From the NCBI RefSeq assembly GCF_002022505.1, contig NZ_CP019781.1, positions 1,083,501-1,147,500 of the forward strand: a stretch of DNA of 64,000 nucleotides, in the 5' to 3' direction. The notes under the pieces are model-generated. The model saw only the letters and a program-made list of their open reading frames with translations, searched no databases and was not told where the DNA came from. Source of the stretch: Bartonella sp. WD16.2. GTDB lineage: Bacteria; Pseudomonadota; Alphaproteobacteria; Rhizobiales; Rhizobiaceae. The first letter of the stretch is position 1; each line of letters begins with the position of its first letter. Below are positions 30,119 to 40,329 of this stretch, in pieces. The position numbers and the translations under genes are program-made.

Positions 30119-30234
30119 TATGGTAATTCCCCACACATTTATAAAACCTATGCTTTACGACCTTTTCTAGCCATACAGTAAAATACATCGCACTCGCACA
30201 TTCACATGACTCTTATTCGTAACGGAATTGTAAC

Positions 30235-31836
30235 TTATTTTTCTGCTTCACTATAGCGAATTTCAAAACTATTCCAAAACCATTTTTTTACCTTAGGCCC
30301 CATACCAATGATATAATAGGTCTGAAATAAATAAGCCATAGGACCATGATAAAGAATATAATGCTGCAAATTGCGATACTGTTCAAAGCGTTTATTTTGA
30401 TCTTTTTCAGATAAAGCATCCATCACCATTTTATTGACTTTTACATCATAATAACCAGCCCGCCAAGCCAAATACATGTTGTGCTTTTGAGTAAATGTTG
30501 GATCAGGATTAAAAACATGACGTATTGAAGACAAATGTCCATCGGGAATTGTTGTATGCCACCCCATTATAGCAATGTCATAATTTCCTCCACGAACGCG
30601 GCTTAATAATTGAGTCTGTGTCATTTTTTCAATTGTAAGATCAATCCCAATTTTGCGTGCATTTTCTTGGATAGACTGTGCAACAGATGACATATAGGAA
30701 AGACTACCAATTAAAAGATTGGCTTTAAATCCATCTGGATAACCTGCTTCACTTATTAACTGCTTTGCTTTTTCTAGATCTAGCTCAAATGGCATTCCTT
30801 CTTTTTCATCTAAAGCGCCTGGCATTCCTAATGGCATATAGCTTGCACGAGGAATTGCAATACCTTTTAAAATTGTTTTACCAAGATTGTCATAATCAAC
30901 AAGATAACGCAACGCCAACCTTACTTTTTCATGAGCCAAAGCTTCTCTCTTATTATTCAGCGATAGATAAACAGATTGTGGCCGCAAAATACGATTAATC
31001 TTGATAGATCCCCCTTGTTTTTCAAGATCCAAAACATCTTCTGAAGAAAGATCACGTGCTATATCCACATCACCCTTTTCCAAAAGCAATCTCTGGCTTG
31101 TTGATTCAGCCACATGAAGCACTAAAATTTGCTGAATTTTGGGTTTCTCTCCCCAATAATGTTGGGTAGCTTGTAAAACAACCCGCTCCCCGGGGAGCCA
31201 ACGGACCAATTTATAAGGACCAACACAAGCCGAATGAGTAGCTAAATACTTATTCCCCATATCACCATTAACACTATTTGTTTCAAGTGTCTTCCGATCA
31301 AGCAAAGCAGCAGTATAAGTTTGCCCAATTGTAGTCAATATAAGATGGACAGGATAAGGCTTATCAAAGTCTAACTGTAAAGTTGTATCATCAAGAGCTT
31401 GAATACTAGTCTCAATATTTTCTTTGGTAAATCCAAAGTCTCCCAAAGATTGAGAAAAGCCCAAATTTAATTTAATGATTCGCTGCATCGACCAAGCAAG
31501 ATCTTTCGCAGTTGCTACCCTTCCATCATCAAATTTTAAATCATCACGAAGATGGAAAACAATTCTCTTCCCATCATCTAAAACATCCCAAGACCGAGCC
31601 ATAGCAGGACGAATTTTCATAGAATCATGTTTATCAAACTGCACCAAAGAACTACAAATGTTGCTCAATAATTCACTTGTTACAATTTCAACAGATTGGG
31701 CAGGATCAAAATTGCTGATTGAATCAATGTTCCATGCCATTACTAATGTATTTTTAGGCGGCACACTTAGCGCTACTGGCATTAAACTACTTAAAAAAAC
31801 GATTAATCCTAATAAAGCACCAAAACTCTTAAGCAT
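30235..31836 (-). CDS. Peptide ABC transporter substrate-binding protein (DppA/SBP_bac_5 family), paralogue 1
   Basis: The 533-residue periplasmic protein begins with a signal peptide (LLGLIVFLSSLMPVALS). The mature part has the SBP_bac_5 pattern: NTLVMAWNIDSISNFDPAQ, MARSWDVLDDGKRIVFHLRDDLKFDDG, CVGPYKLVRWLPGERVVL and DYDNLGKTILKGIAIP. Ligands of the family are peptides, nickel or haem. It lies directly upstream of the permease genes and is closely related to the next gene, indicating a local duplication. Confidence 0.92.
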   Translation of the reverse strand: MLKSFGALLGLIVFLSSLMPVALSVPPKNTLVMAWNIDSISNFDPAQSVEIVTSELLSNICSSLVQFDKHDSMKIRPAMARSWDVLDDGKRIVFHLRDDLKFDDGRVATAKDLAWSMQRIIKLNLGFSQSLGDFGFTKENIETSIQALDDTTLQLDFDKPYPVHLILTTIGQTYTAALLDRKTLETNSVNGDMGNKYLATHSACVGPYKLVRWLPGERVVLQATQHYWGEKPKIQQILVLHVAESTSQRLLLEKGDVDIARDLSSEDVLDLEKQGGSIKINRILRPQSVYLSLNNKREALAHEKVRLALRYLVDYDNLGKTILKGIAIPRASYMPLGMPGALDEKEGMPFELDLEKAKQLISEAGYPDGFKANLLIGSLSYMSSVAQSIQENARKIGIDLTIEKMTQTQLLSRVRGGNYDIAIMGWHTTIPDGHLSSIRHVFNPDPTFTQKHNMYLAWRAGYYDVKVNKMVMDALSEKDQNKRFEQYRNLQHYILYHGPMAYLFQTYYIIGMGPKVKKWFWNSFEIRYSEAEK

Positions 31837-32188
31837 TACCTTTTAATTCCCTTTCAACCCCCTTTTTTATGGTGTTTTACTCTTTCCAAATAAAGTGATT
31901 ACGATTTCTTTATTGTTTTTTCCCTTACAAAACATTGTACACACTCACTCTATTTATCCAACTTAAACTCAAAAATGCTCTTAGTCTCTCTCCCCATACT
32001 TAAAGTTATAAATTACCCATAATATATGAGCAAGTACACCAAGCAATATTACTTATCACGTGTCGTTAATATTGATTAAATACATATAAATTGAACTTTT
32101 ATGAATAAGCTACCCCTTATAGTTTAATGTTACAAATCACTAAAAATCACTTTATGCAAGGAGCTATTACTCATTACTAACCTTTAAC
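31837..32188. other. Spacer between the two substrate-binding genes
   Basis: AT-rich, ~350 bases, no gene recognised. It is long enough to carry a second promoter for the distal transporter genes. Confidence 0.4.
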
Positions 32189-33846
32189 TTATTCACCCTT
32201 CGTATTTTTACTGCCTAAAATACGCTTATTTTTCAATTGAACTATAGAAAACACGTGGTGCACTATTCCAAACCCATTTTTAATAACAGATGAAACAGCT
32301 ACAGTATTATATTTTTGAAACAGAAAAGCATAAGGCCCTTTTTGCATAAGTTTACGCTGCAAATCAGCATATCGTTGCGCTCGTTTTTCTAAATCCTTTT
32401 CAAATAGAGCGTCTTCAACTTGCTGATTCATATTTGCATCAAAATATCCTTGCTGCCAACTAGGATAAGCCGTATTTTTAGCCTCAAAACGATTGTCGGG
32501 GTTATAAACAATGCGCAAAGCCATCGTATAAGGATCTGCAGACTCATTAACCCATCCTAAAAAAGCTGTATCAAAAGCACGTGCAGAAACTTTTGAAAAC
32601 AATTGCGCACCCGCCACACGTTCAATTTTAAGGTGCACACCCACCTTTTCTGCATTATCTTGAATAGACTGAACAATCGGTAAAGTATAAGGAGCCCCTC
32701 CCACAACGATATGCGCTTCAAATCCATTTGGATAACCTGCATCAACTAAAAGTTGCTTAGCTTTTTGAAGATCAAGTTTGAAAGGTAGTCCTTCTTTTTC
32801 GTCCAAAGCCCCAAAAACACCGATAGGTATAAAACTAGAACGCGGAATACCAATACCTTTCAAAACTGTTTTACCAAGATTGTCATAATCAATAAGATAG
32901 CGCATAGCCAAACGCACTTTTTCATTAGCAAAAATAGGGTTTGTCATATTAAAACCCCAATACATCATAGCTGGCTGTAATATTCTTTCAATCCTGACAT
33001 CTGTTGTTTTTTCAAGATCTTCCAAAGCCTCAGGTGTTAAGTCACGTGCTACATCAATATCGTTTTTTTGCAATAATAAGCGTTGCGTACCAGATTCAGA
33101 AACATGACGAATTAGAACTTGTTTAAGTTTAGGTGCTTCCCCCCAATAATTGGAATGAGAACGTAGTAAAATAGCTTCTCCAGGGCGCCAACTGACCAGC
33201 TGATAAGGCCCAACACAAGCAGCATGAGTTGCTAAATAGCGGTTTCCCATATCATTATCTTTTTCGTGTTTCATAATCGTTTCACGATCGAGCAACATAG
33301 CAACACGATTAGCAGCAATATTACTAAGAATAAGCTCCGCTGGATAAGGCTTATCAAATTTCATTACCACAGTTTTCTCATCCGGCGCGTAAATAGCAGA
33401 ATCAACTGTTTGCGTTGTAATGCCATATTCATTAAGTGTTGCGGCATTAGCCATATTCAACTGAACAACACGCTTCATACTCCAAACAAGATCACCAGCA
33501 CTAGCAGGCCGCCCATCAGCAAACTTTAAATTATCACGCAAATGAAAAGTAATCATCATATTATGATCACTTGTAACATCCCAACTCTTTGCCAAATGTG
33601 GAATCATTTTGGTTGCATCACTTGGGTCAGTATCAACCAAACTATCACAAATATTATGAATAATTTCACTGCTGTAAGAATCGTTAACTTGAGCAGGATC
33701 AAATGCATTAATCGCATCAAGATTCCAAGCCATCACGAGTGTATCAGCAGGTGTTTTTGCTGACACTTGTTGTAACAGCACGCTTATAGCCATAAGAGCA
33801 GAAATAAAAGAACAGCTCCCTTTTAATATCTTCTTTTTATATTCAT
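32189..33846 (-). CDS. Peptide ABC transporter substrate-binding protein (DppA family), paralogue 2, with a frameshifted signal peptide
   Basis: The intact mature region (to 33793) is an SBP_bac_5 protein: TLVMAWNLDAINAFDPAQ, LAKSWDVTSDHNMMITFHLRD, CVGPYQLVSWRPGEA. The continuous frame has only a short, poor N-terminus. A better start lies at ATG 33846 behind an AAGGGAAAGG ribosome site, but that frame stops after seven codons. Restoring one A to the A5 run at 33834-33838 gives a classic signal peptide (MNIKKKILKGSCSF, then SALMAISVLL, cleavage after VSA). Either the signal peptide is broken or a base was missed. Confidence 0.82.
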
Positions 33847-34763
33847 AGACCTTTCCCTTAAACTCTTATTTTATAATTAGCTATTTTAGTTGAATTAGTA
33901 AGTTTATATCAGCAAAAACTGAATACATATAATGCGAATACTCTTTTAAATGGTTATTTCCTTCCTCATTCACTGAATTTATTTCTGAATTACATCTGAA
34001 AACATACAGTCTACTACTTCAACTCATTGTTTGATAACAGCACAACGGTTGCGATATTGTTATTTTAAAATGGACTATATAAAGTCTGCTCTATAAATTC
34101 ACATTTAAAAATAAATATCGCGTTTTTTTCTATTCTTTTAAATTCTTCTCAAATAATGATTTTTTCAACATGGTGATTTATATTTGCACCAAAAAAACTT
34201 TTCTCACAACTGACATAAGCCATAATTTTAACTTAAACTGGTTATCACGGTTATTAACAATACATGAAATTACTTATATAAAATCTGCAAAGTAACTTCT
34301 CCCATATCACGAACCTTTATCAAAAGCACATGCGCAGACTTTTAAAAATAATCATATTATTTCAATACATTTAATTTTAAAAGTGCATGTTTACTTCTGT
34401 TGTGTTATCTTGGAATAAATTGAGCAATTGGTAAAATATATAAAGAATATTCCCACATACTATTTACCTTTAAGTATACCCAAATAATTTCCCCCATATT
34501 TAACAATTTTCTTTATATTTTTCTAGTAGTAAATGCTGAATTTTGATTTAAAACAGAGAAGATGAAACCTGTTTATTAAGTATTTTCCCCAATTAATAGG
34601 CGCACAATACAATTGTTATTTAAAGCGTCAATATATCAATAATTAATCTCTATATAACGCATGTTATCTTTAACGCCTTTCTCCCAGATACGTATTTTAG
34701 TCTTTCATGATCGTTTATAACCAAGAAATAAAATAAGGTTAGCTAAAACAAACCTTTGCAGAT
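33847..34763. other. Long intergenic region, no gene seen
   Basis: Over 900 AT-rich bases between the peptide transporter operon (start side) and the 3' end of tag. No frame, tRNA or strong hairpin was found. Large non-coding spacers of this kind are known in Bartonella; decayed genes are likely but unrecognisable. Confidence 0.4.
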
Positions 34764-35390
34764 TTAACGACAAAAACACCCTTCGAGATGATCATTAACT
34801 ATCCCTACTGCCTGCATAAAAGCATAACACGTAGTGGGACCAACAAATGTCCAACCACGTTTTTTCAAATCTGTAGAAAGACGAATAGAAGCGGCTGTTA
34901 TAGAATTGTTCTGCCACATCTTAAAATCTATCTTCTCAGGACGCTCAAACGGTGGCGGTTGAAAAGACCAAAAATAGTGGGATAAACTGCCCTGCTCTGC
35001 GATAATTTCTTGTGCCCTAAAAGCATTATTAACCACCGATCGGATTTTCCCATGATGGCGAATAATGCCTTTATTTTGCATTAACATTTTGATTTTAGCT
35101 TCATCATAATGAATGATCTTTTCAAAATCAAAGTCATCAAAAGCACTGCGAAAATGGGAGATTTTTTTTAAAATTGCTAACCAAGAAAGTCCTGCTTGAA
35201 AACCTTCAAGACAGATTTTTTCAAATAAACGCAGATCATCAAAAACGGGTTTTCCCCATTCATGATCATGATAAGCGCAATAAAGCGGATCAGTTCCTGC
35301 CCAAAAACAACGAACTTTTCCATCCACCCCCATCAAAAGTCCTTCATTGAGTACAGAATCTATCGTATCAGAAGAGTGTTCCTTGATCAT
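34764..35390 (-). CDS. tag: DNA-3-methyladenine glycosylase I
   Basis: The protein (up to 208 residues) has the Tag signature [21 protein letters not shown], where Cys and His begin the zinc-binding site, then [20 protein letters not shown] and the C-terminal zinc ligands in NDHLEGCFC. Known role: base-excision removal of 3-methyladenine. The first ATG overlaps xseA by 23 bases; an internal ATG ([13 protein letters not shown], near 35333) is nearer the usual start. Probably co-transcribed with xseA. Confidence 0.93.
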   Translation of the reverse strand: MIKEHSSDTIDSVLNEGLLMGVDGKVRCFWAGTDPLYCAYHDHEWGKPVFDDLRLFEKICLEGFQAGLSWLAILKKISHFRSAFDDFDFEKIIHYDEAKIKMLMQNKGIIRHHGKIRSVVNNAFRAQEIIAEQGSLSHYFWSFQPPPFERPEKIDFKMWQNNSITAASIRLSTDLKKRGWTFVGPTTCYAFMQAVGIVNDHLEGCFCR

Positions 35391-36795
35391 CTTCTTGCTG
35401 TTTTATCCGTTTGTTTTTTGAAGCACGATTAAGTGTTGAAACGCTAATTTCACCATCAAAAAAACGTAAATTCATCTGACCTGTTTTAGGTAACTGCACT
35501 AATCGTTTAAGTGGCTTATTATTTTGCCCCAATGCCAAAACAAATCCCCGCTCTAAAATATTCTGATAAGAAGTGCTTTTTAAAAGCCTAAATGCCATCT
35601 CTGCCTGAGCACGTTGTTTTTCAACATTGCGTAAGAAAGCACGACGAAGATGTATCGTATATCCTTTTACATTGTATCGTGCTTTTTCGCTATTTAGTAA
35701 ACGCGGAGAAAACCGAACACTAAGAGCACGAAAATAAAAAAGTTTTTTCTCGTAGCTTATACAAAGAGCTCGTTGCAACCGACTTGAAATTTCATCAAAA
35801 CCACGACGCGGTAAAGCGAGTAATTGGTCGGCAGTAAGTAAACCTCGCGAAATAGCACGCAATTTTTGTTGATGAAAACTAAAATAACGTGTTAATCCCG
35901 CACAAAGACGTGCACCAAGTGACGCCAATTGTACTTCAATATCAACTTTAACAGGAACAGCTTTTTCTGCTGCTCCCGTAGGGGTTGGTGCCCGCCAATC
36001 AGCGGCATAATCAATTAAAGTCCAGTCTGTTTCGTGCCCAACTGCAGAAATAATAGGAATAGTCGATGCATAAACAGCACGAACAACTGCTTCATCATTA
36101 AACTCCCATAAATCTTCTAAACTCCCTCCTCCGCGTGCTACGATAATAAGATCAGGTTTAAATAAAACACCACCTAAAGGTAGAGCATTAAACCCCTCAA
36201 TAGCAGAAGCTATTTCTCGGCCACTCGTTTCTCCCTGAACTCTTACAGGCCAAACCAAAATATGCAAAGGAAAACGATCTGATATACGATGAATAATATC
36301 GTGAATAACAGCACCTGTTGGTGATGTCACAACTCCTATAATTTGAGGCATATAAGGTAGTGGCTTCTTTTTTGCTTCATCAAACAAACCTTCGTCTGCA
36401 AGCTTTTTCTTACGATTTTCTAAAAGTGTCATTAAAGCACCAACTCCTGTTGGCTCAAGAGCATCAATGACTATTTGGTATTTTGATGAACCTGGATAAG
36501 TAGTAAGTTTGCCTACAGCGATCACTTCCATCCCCTCTTCAGGAGAAAATTTAAGCTTTTCCATTAAGCTTCGCCAAATAACAGCCTCTAATCGAGCTTT
36601 ATCATCTTTTAAGGCAAAATACGCATGGCCTGAAGCATGAACACCACGATAACCAGATATCTCCCCTCGCACCCGTACATAAGCAAATTTATCCTCAACA
36701 ATGCGTTTTAAAGCACTTGATATTTCGGAAACACTAAATTCTGCTACATTCGTTGCCACTGGTCGTGAACTAAATAAATCCATCGTATTTTTCAA
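35368..36795 (-). CDS. xseA: Exodeoxyribonuclease VII large subunit
   Basis: The 475-residue protein starts with an OB-fold ([25 protein letters not shown]), followed by the catalytic Exonuc_VII_L domain (ITSP-type [61 protein letters not shown]) and a long helical region with a C-terminal beta segment. Together with XseB it degrades single-stranded DNA. No xseB gene is found next to it. tag overlaps its 3' end. Confidence 0.95.
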   Translation of the reverse strand: MKNTMDLFSSRPVATNVAEFSVSEISSALKRIVEDKFAYVRVRGEISGYRGVHASGHAYFALKDDKARLEAVIWRSLMEKLKFSPEEGMEVIAVGKLTTYPGSSKYQIVIDALEPTGVGALMTLLENRKKKLADEGLFDEAKKKPLPYMPQIIGVVTSPTGAVIHDIIHRISDRFPLHILVWPVRVQGETSGREIASAIEGFNALPLGGVLFKPDLIIVARGGGSLEDLWEFNDEAVVRAVYASTIPIISAVGHETDWTLIDYAADWRAPTPTGAAEKAVPVKVDIEVQLASLGARLCAGLTRYFSFHQQKLRAISRGLLTADQLLALPRRGFDEISSRLQRALCISYEKKLFYFRALSVRFSPRLLNSEKARYNVKGYTIHLRRAFLRNVEKQRAQAEMAFRLLKSTSYQNILERGFVLALGQNNKPLKRLVQLPKTGQMNLRFFDGEISVSTLNRASKNKRIKQQEDDQGTLF

Positions 36796-37255
36796 ACTCG
36801 CTTAATCTTAAAAACACTTAACCCAACTGTAACATAAATACATCTTTATGAAGATGAATAGTATCTCTATAAAATAGATACCTTGAAATATATTCTATGC
36901 ACAACATATTAACGTTTCCGCAATAACATTTATTGAGAAATACTCACCATCATCCAAGAGGTGGAAATTATTGGTGAAAATTACCAATAGCGCCTGATGA
37001 ATTCTAAAAAATTAAACAACATCAAGCAAACAATGAAAAATCCCTATGAAAATATTACAAAAATTGTCAATTACACATGAACGCAATTCAAAAAAATAGT
37101 ACAAATGTTACACGAGCATTTAAAGGTGTAAATTTGAGAGAAAAACTTACAAAACAAAGAGTAAATAAATAACGATAAAATCCGTTTTCCTCCCCCATTA
37201 TGGGTATATCATTTGCACTACGTATATAGTTTAGTATATTTGAAGTCATGTAAAA
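36796..37255. other. Intergenic region, no gene seen
   Basis: Divergent spacer between xseA (minus) and the DUF6460 gene (plus). It has only a small ATTGGT/ACCAAT inverted repeat near 36970-36990. No coding evidence. Confidence 0.4.
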
Positions 37256-37537
37256 ATGAAAAATAGAAAAAATTCACACAATTCTCTTCATTCATTTCTC
37301 GGTGATACACCAGGGCGTATTGCTGTAAAACTGCTTATCCTTTCATTCTTCACTGGAATCGCGATCAACATCCTAGGGTGGACACCTATTAATCTTATTT
37401 GGGAAATAATAGACTTCCTTCAATCTCTATGGGAAACAGGGTTTATGACTTTTGTAAACCTCTTTCATGTGACCTTGGCTGGTGCAATAATTGTTATGCC
37501 TGTTTTCCTTTTTTTACGCATCTTCCGTAGAAAATAA
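37256..37537 (+). CDS. DUF6460 small membrane protein
   Basis: The 93-residue protein has the DUF6460 pattern: LGDTPGRIAVKLLILSFFTG leading into a first membrane helix, INLIWEIIDFLQSLWETG, and a second helix LAGAIIVMPVFLFLRIF ending in a basic tail. The family is typical of Rhizobiales and has no assigned role. Monocistronic, no hairpin terminator. Confidence 0.82.
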   Translation: MKNRKNSHNSLHSFLGDTPGRIAVKLLILSFFTGIAINILGWTPINLIWEIIDFLQSLWETGFMTFVNLFHVTLAGAIIVMPVFLFLRIFRRK

Positions 37538-37823
37538 AGGTACTTTAGAGAATCTCTCTTTTAAAAAACAAATTTCTATAAAAGCTCTATTACGAAAAGA
37601 AAATCTTAGAGATTTTTTAAAAAAAGCACACATCAAGAGATTTTAACTAAACAACTAAATAATTGAACATTAAAAAAAGATTTCCCTTTTTGAAAAACCT
37701 TATAGAATTTTATTAAGAAATGTTCCATAGCTTTTATTGGTAAAGAACTAAAACTGACTTTGTTGAGGTAGATTCAATTGACTATTTTCAGAAAAATTGA
37801 GTCCCTCTTGATACACCAAACAT

Positions 37824-38323
37824 TTAGTTCTCTTCACATTCATATGTCATATGAGCAAGATGATGCACAATAGAATCCATTGATTGCGCACGAGGAACAC
37901 ACTGCTCTATAATAGTTTCTTGTGAACTTTTCTTTTCATGAAGAATCTTTTGAATAAGCTTTTCTATCTGTTCCAAACGTTCAAACAACTTTTTTGCGCT
38001 TGATCTCGTGCAGAATGCTCAGCTAAAATTGCCCGACCAATTGTATCTAAATAAGATTTAATACTATTATCCACAAAGCTTTGCATAATTAAATGATTGG
38101 GCACTTTTTTTATCTGCATTTGTTTGTAAACGTAGCGCAACTTAGTAGCAATATCGGACATAGTTATTTCAGCATGCTTTTTCGTTTTCTGCTTTTGTTC
38201 AACAACAAAAGTAGAAAGTTGATTATGTGCAACCGGATTTATAACATAACGTTTCATATTCACAGATGCATCCCTTTTTACCTTTTTCAAGAAATCATAT
38301 TTATAATAGAGAATATGGCTCAT
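37824..38323 (-). pseudogene. Unknown helical protein, apparent frameshift in a T6 tract
   Basis: The upstream frame (from 38323, or from an internal ATG giving MKRYVINPVAH) runs well but stops early after the AEHSARDQAQK region. Adding one base to the T6 run at 37990-37995 (A6 on the coding strand) continues the helix as KLFERLEQIEKLIQKILHEK, then SQETIIEQCVPRAQSMDS, to a stop at 37824-37826, 167 codons in all. The clean continuation shows the ends belong together. Mostly alpha-helical, charged, no membrane segment; I do not recognise the family. Confidence 0.6.
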
Positions 38324-38598
38324 TTTAGTAAATAGAGCTTTAAAACAATCAGAGAGATTGAAAATAATAATATCAAAACAAAGCTAACTAACAAAATTAA
38401 TGGAAATATTATTAATTTTCACCTTATTCAATATTTAACATAATACCTAACTGACCCGTTCTTACCATTGACCAAAGGCTTATAGCTTTATAGCAATGGT
38501 TTTTTAAAAACCAACTGCTGGCATCAATCTTAAATGATTTGGTTTCTTGTGGTTATTATTATAAAATATAGTGACTATATAAATTAAAGAGGATCATT

Positions 38599-39344
38599 AT
38601 GAAAATAATTGTCGCTGTCAAACGTGTTGTTGATTATAATATCAAAATACGTGTTAAACCCGATGGCACAGGTGTTGATCTATCCCATGTAAAAATGTCT
38701 ATGAATCCTTTTGATGAAATCGCTGTAGAAGAAGCTATCCGGCAAAAAGAAGCTGGTAAAATTTCAGAAGTTGTTCTTGTTTCAATTGGGCCAGAAGCAG
38801 CACAAGAAACCCTACGGGCAGGACTTGCAATGGGAGCTGATCGTGCCATCCTTGTCAAAACTGAAGAAGTTCTTGAGCCTTTAGCAATTGCAAAAACTCT
38901 TAAAATAATTATTCTTGAAGAAAAACCAAATATGGTTTTTTTAGGCAAACAAGCAATTGATGATGAAAACAATCAAACTGGTCAAATGTTAGCAGCTCTA
39001 CTTGGTTGGGGCAAGCAACATTTGCCTCACATCTAAACATAGAAAACCATCAAGCTATTATTACTCGTGAAGTAGATGGTGGTACACAAACTATTTGTTT
39101 ACCTCTTCCTGTTGTTATGACAACTGATCTACGATTAAATGAGCCGCGTTATACTTCTCTTCCTAATATTATAAAAGCTAAAAAGAAACCTATTGAACAA
39201 AAAGCGCTTTCTGATCTATGCGTAGATACGCGAGCACGTTTAACAGTGCTTAACATTGAAGAACCTCAATCCCGTCAACCAGGAATTAAAGTAGCAAATG
39301 TAGTAGAACTTGTTAGTGCGCTTAAAAAAACAAGTTGTATTTAA
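38599..39344 (+). pseudogene. etfB: Electron transfer flavoprotein beta subunit, apparent frameshift in a G4 tract
   Basis: The first frame encodes the EtfB start ([56 protein letters not shown]) and breaks after LAALLGWG. The rest ([42 protein letters not shown]) continues in the next frame. One more G in the run 39008-39011 restores 249 codons, the normal EtfB length. EtfB binds AMP and pairs with EtfA. Because etfA and ETF-QO are intact directly downstream, a missed base is likelier than true loss. Confidence 0.85.
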
Positions 39345-39396
39345 AATGCAATAATAGATATATCAAAAGTAACAATGCATAAAAAGGCAATAATTT

Positions 39397-40329
39397 ATGG
39401 CAATTCTTTTATTGGCCGAACATAATAATCATTCCTTGTCAGAAGAAACTGCAAAAGCACTTACTGCCGCTCATTTAATTGGTGGTGATGTTGATATTTT
39501 AGTCTGCGGAACAAAGGTTCAAGCAATTGCAGAAAATAGTGCGCAATTGGCTGGTATCCGGCAAGTACTTATTGCTGAGGCTGATTATCTAGCACATCAA
39601 CTAGCCGAACCTGTAGCAGCAACGATTGTCGAACTTGCCGATAACTATGATGTAATCATGGCAGCTTCCACAAGTGTTGGCAAAAATGTAATGCCGCGCG
39701 TGGCTGCCTTCCTTGACCTTATGCAAATTTCAGACATTATTGCCATTGTTGCACCTGACACCTTTAAACGACCAATTTACGCAGGTAATGCTATTGAAAC
39801 TGTGCGTGTAAATGACCGCCAAAAGATTATAACAGTACGCACAGCTTCTTTCACTCCAACTCTCCAAGGAAATTCCGCTCCCATTAAAACAATAACACCA
39901 GCCCCCAACCCAAACCTTTCTTCTTTTGTAAAAGAAGAAACCAACAAAAGTGACTGCCCTAATCTTACATCAGCACGAGTTATCATAGCAGGTGGGCGTG
40001 GATTTGGCTCACAAGAGAAATTTATGGAATTACTTCTACCGCTCGCAAACAAACTAGGAGCTGCGGTGGGTGCTAGCCGTGCGGCAGTTGATGCAGGCTA
40101 TGCTCCAAATGATTGGCAAATTGGACAAACAGGAAAAATCGTTGCTCCTCAACTCTATATTGCTATAGGCATCTCTGGTGCCATCCAGCATCTAGCAGGA
40201 ATAATGGATGCACAAACCATTGTGGCTATTAATAAAGACGAAGAAGCCCCCATCATGCATATTGCTGATTACGCCCTCGTAGGTGATCTTCACCACGTCA
40301 TTCCTGAGTTAGAGAAAGCTTTACTATGA
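39397..40329 (+). CDS. etfA: Electron transfer flavoprotein alpha subunit
   Basis: The 310-residue protein has the ETF domain at the N-terminus and the FAD-binding C-terminal domain: [62 protein letters not shown], and [21 protein letters not shown]. Known role: accepts electrons from acyl-CoA and other dehydrogenases and passes them to ETF-ubiquinone oxidoreductase, encoded next with an ATGA-type overlap. Third position of an etfB-etfA-ETFQO operon is occupied by that oxidoreductase. Confidence 0.96.
   Translation: MAILLLAEHNNHSLSEETAKALTAAHLIGGDVDILVCGTKVQAIAENSAQLAGIRQVLIAEADYLAHQLAEPVAATIVELADNYDVIMAASTSVGKNVMPRVAAFLDLMQISDIIAIVAPDTFKRPIYAGNAIETVRVNDRQKIITVRTASFTPTLQGNSAPIKTITPAPNPNLSSFVKEETNKSDCPNLTSARVIIAGGRGFGSQEKFMELLLPLANKLGAAVGASRAAVDAGYAPNDWQIGQTGKIVAPQLYIAIGISGAIQHLAGIMDAQTIVAINKDEEAPIMHIADYALVGDLHHVIPELEKALL

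Noticed and set aside
39006..39344. An independent 112-residue gene after the first etfB frame
   Set aside because: The sequence continues EtfB exactly at the expected place, and its apparent start is a TTG inside the G-rich junction, so it is the second half of one gene.
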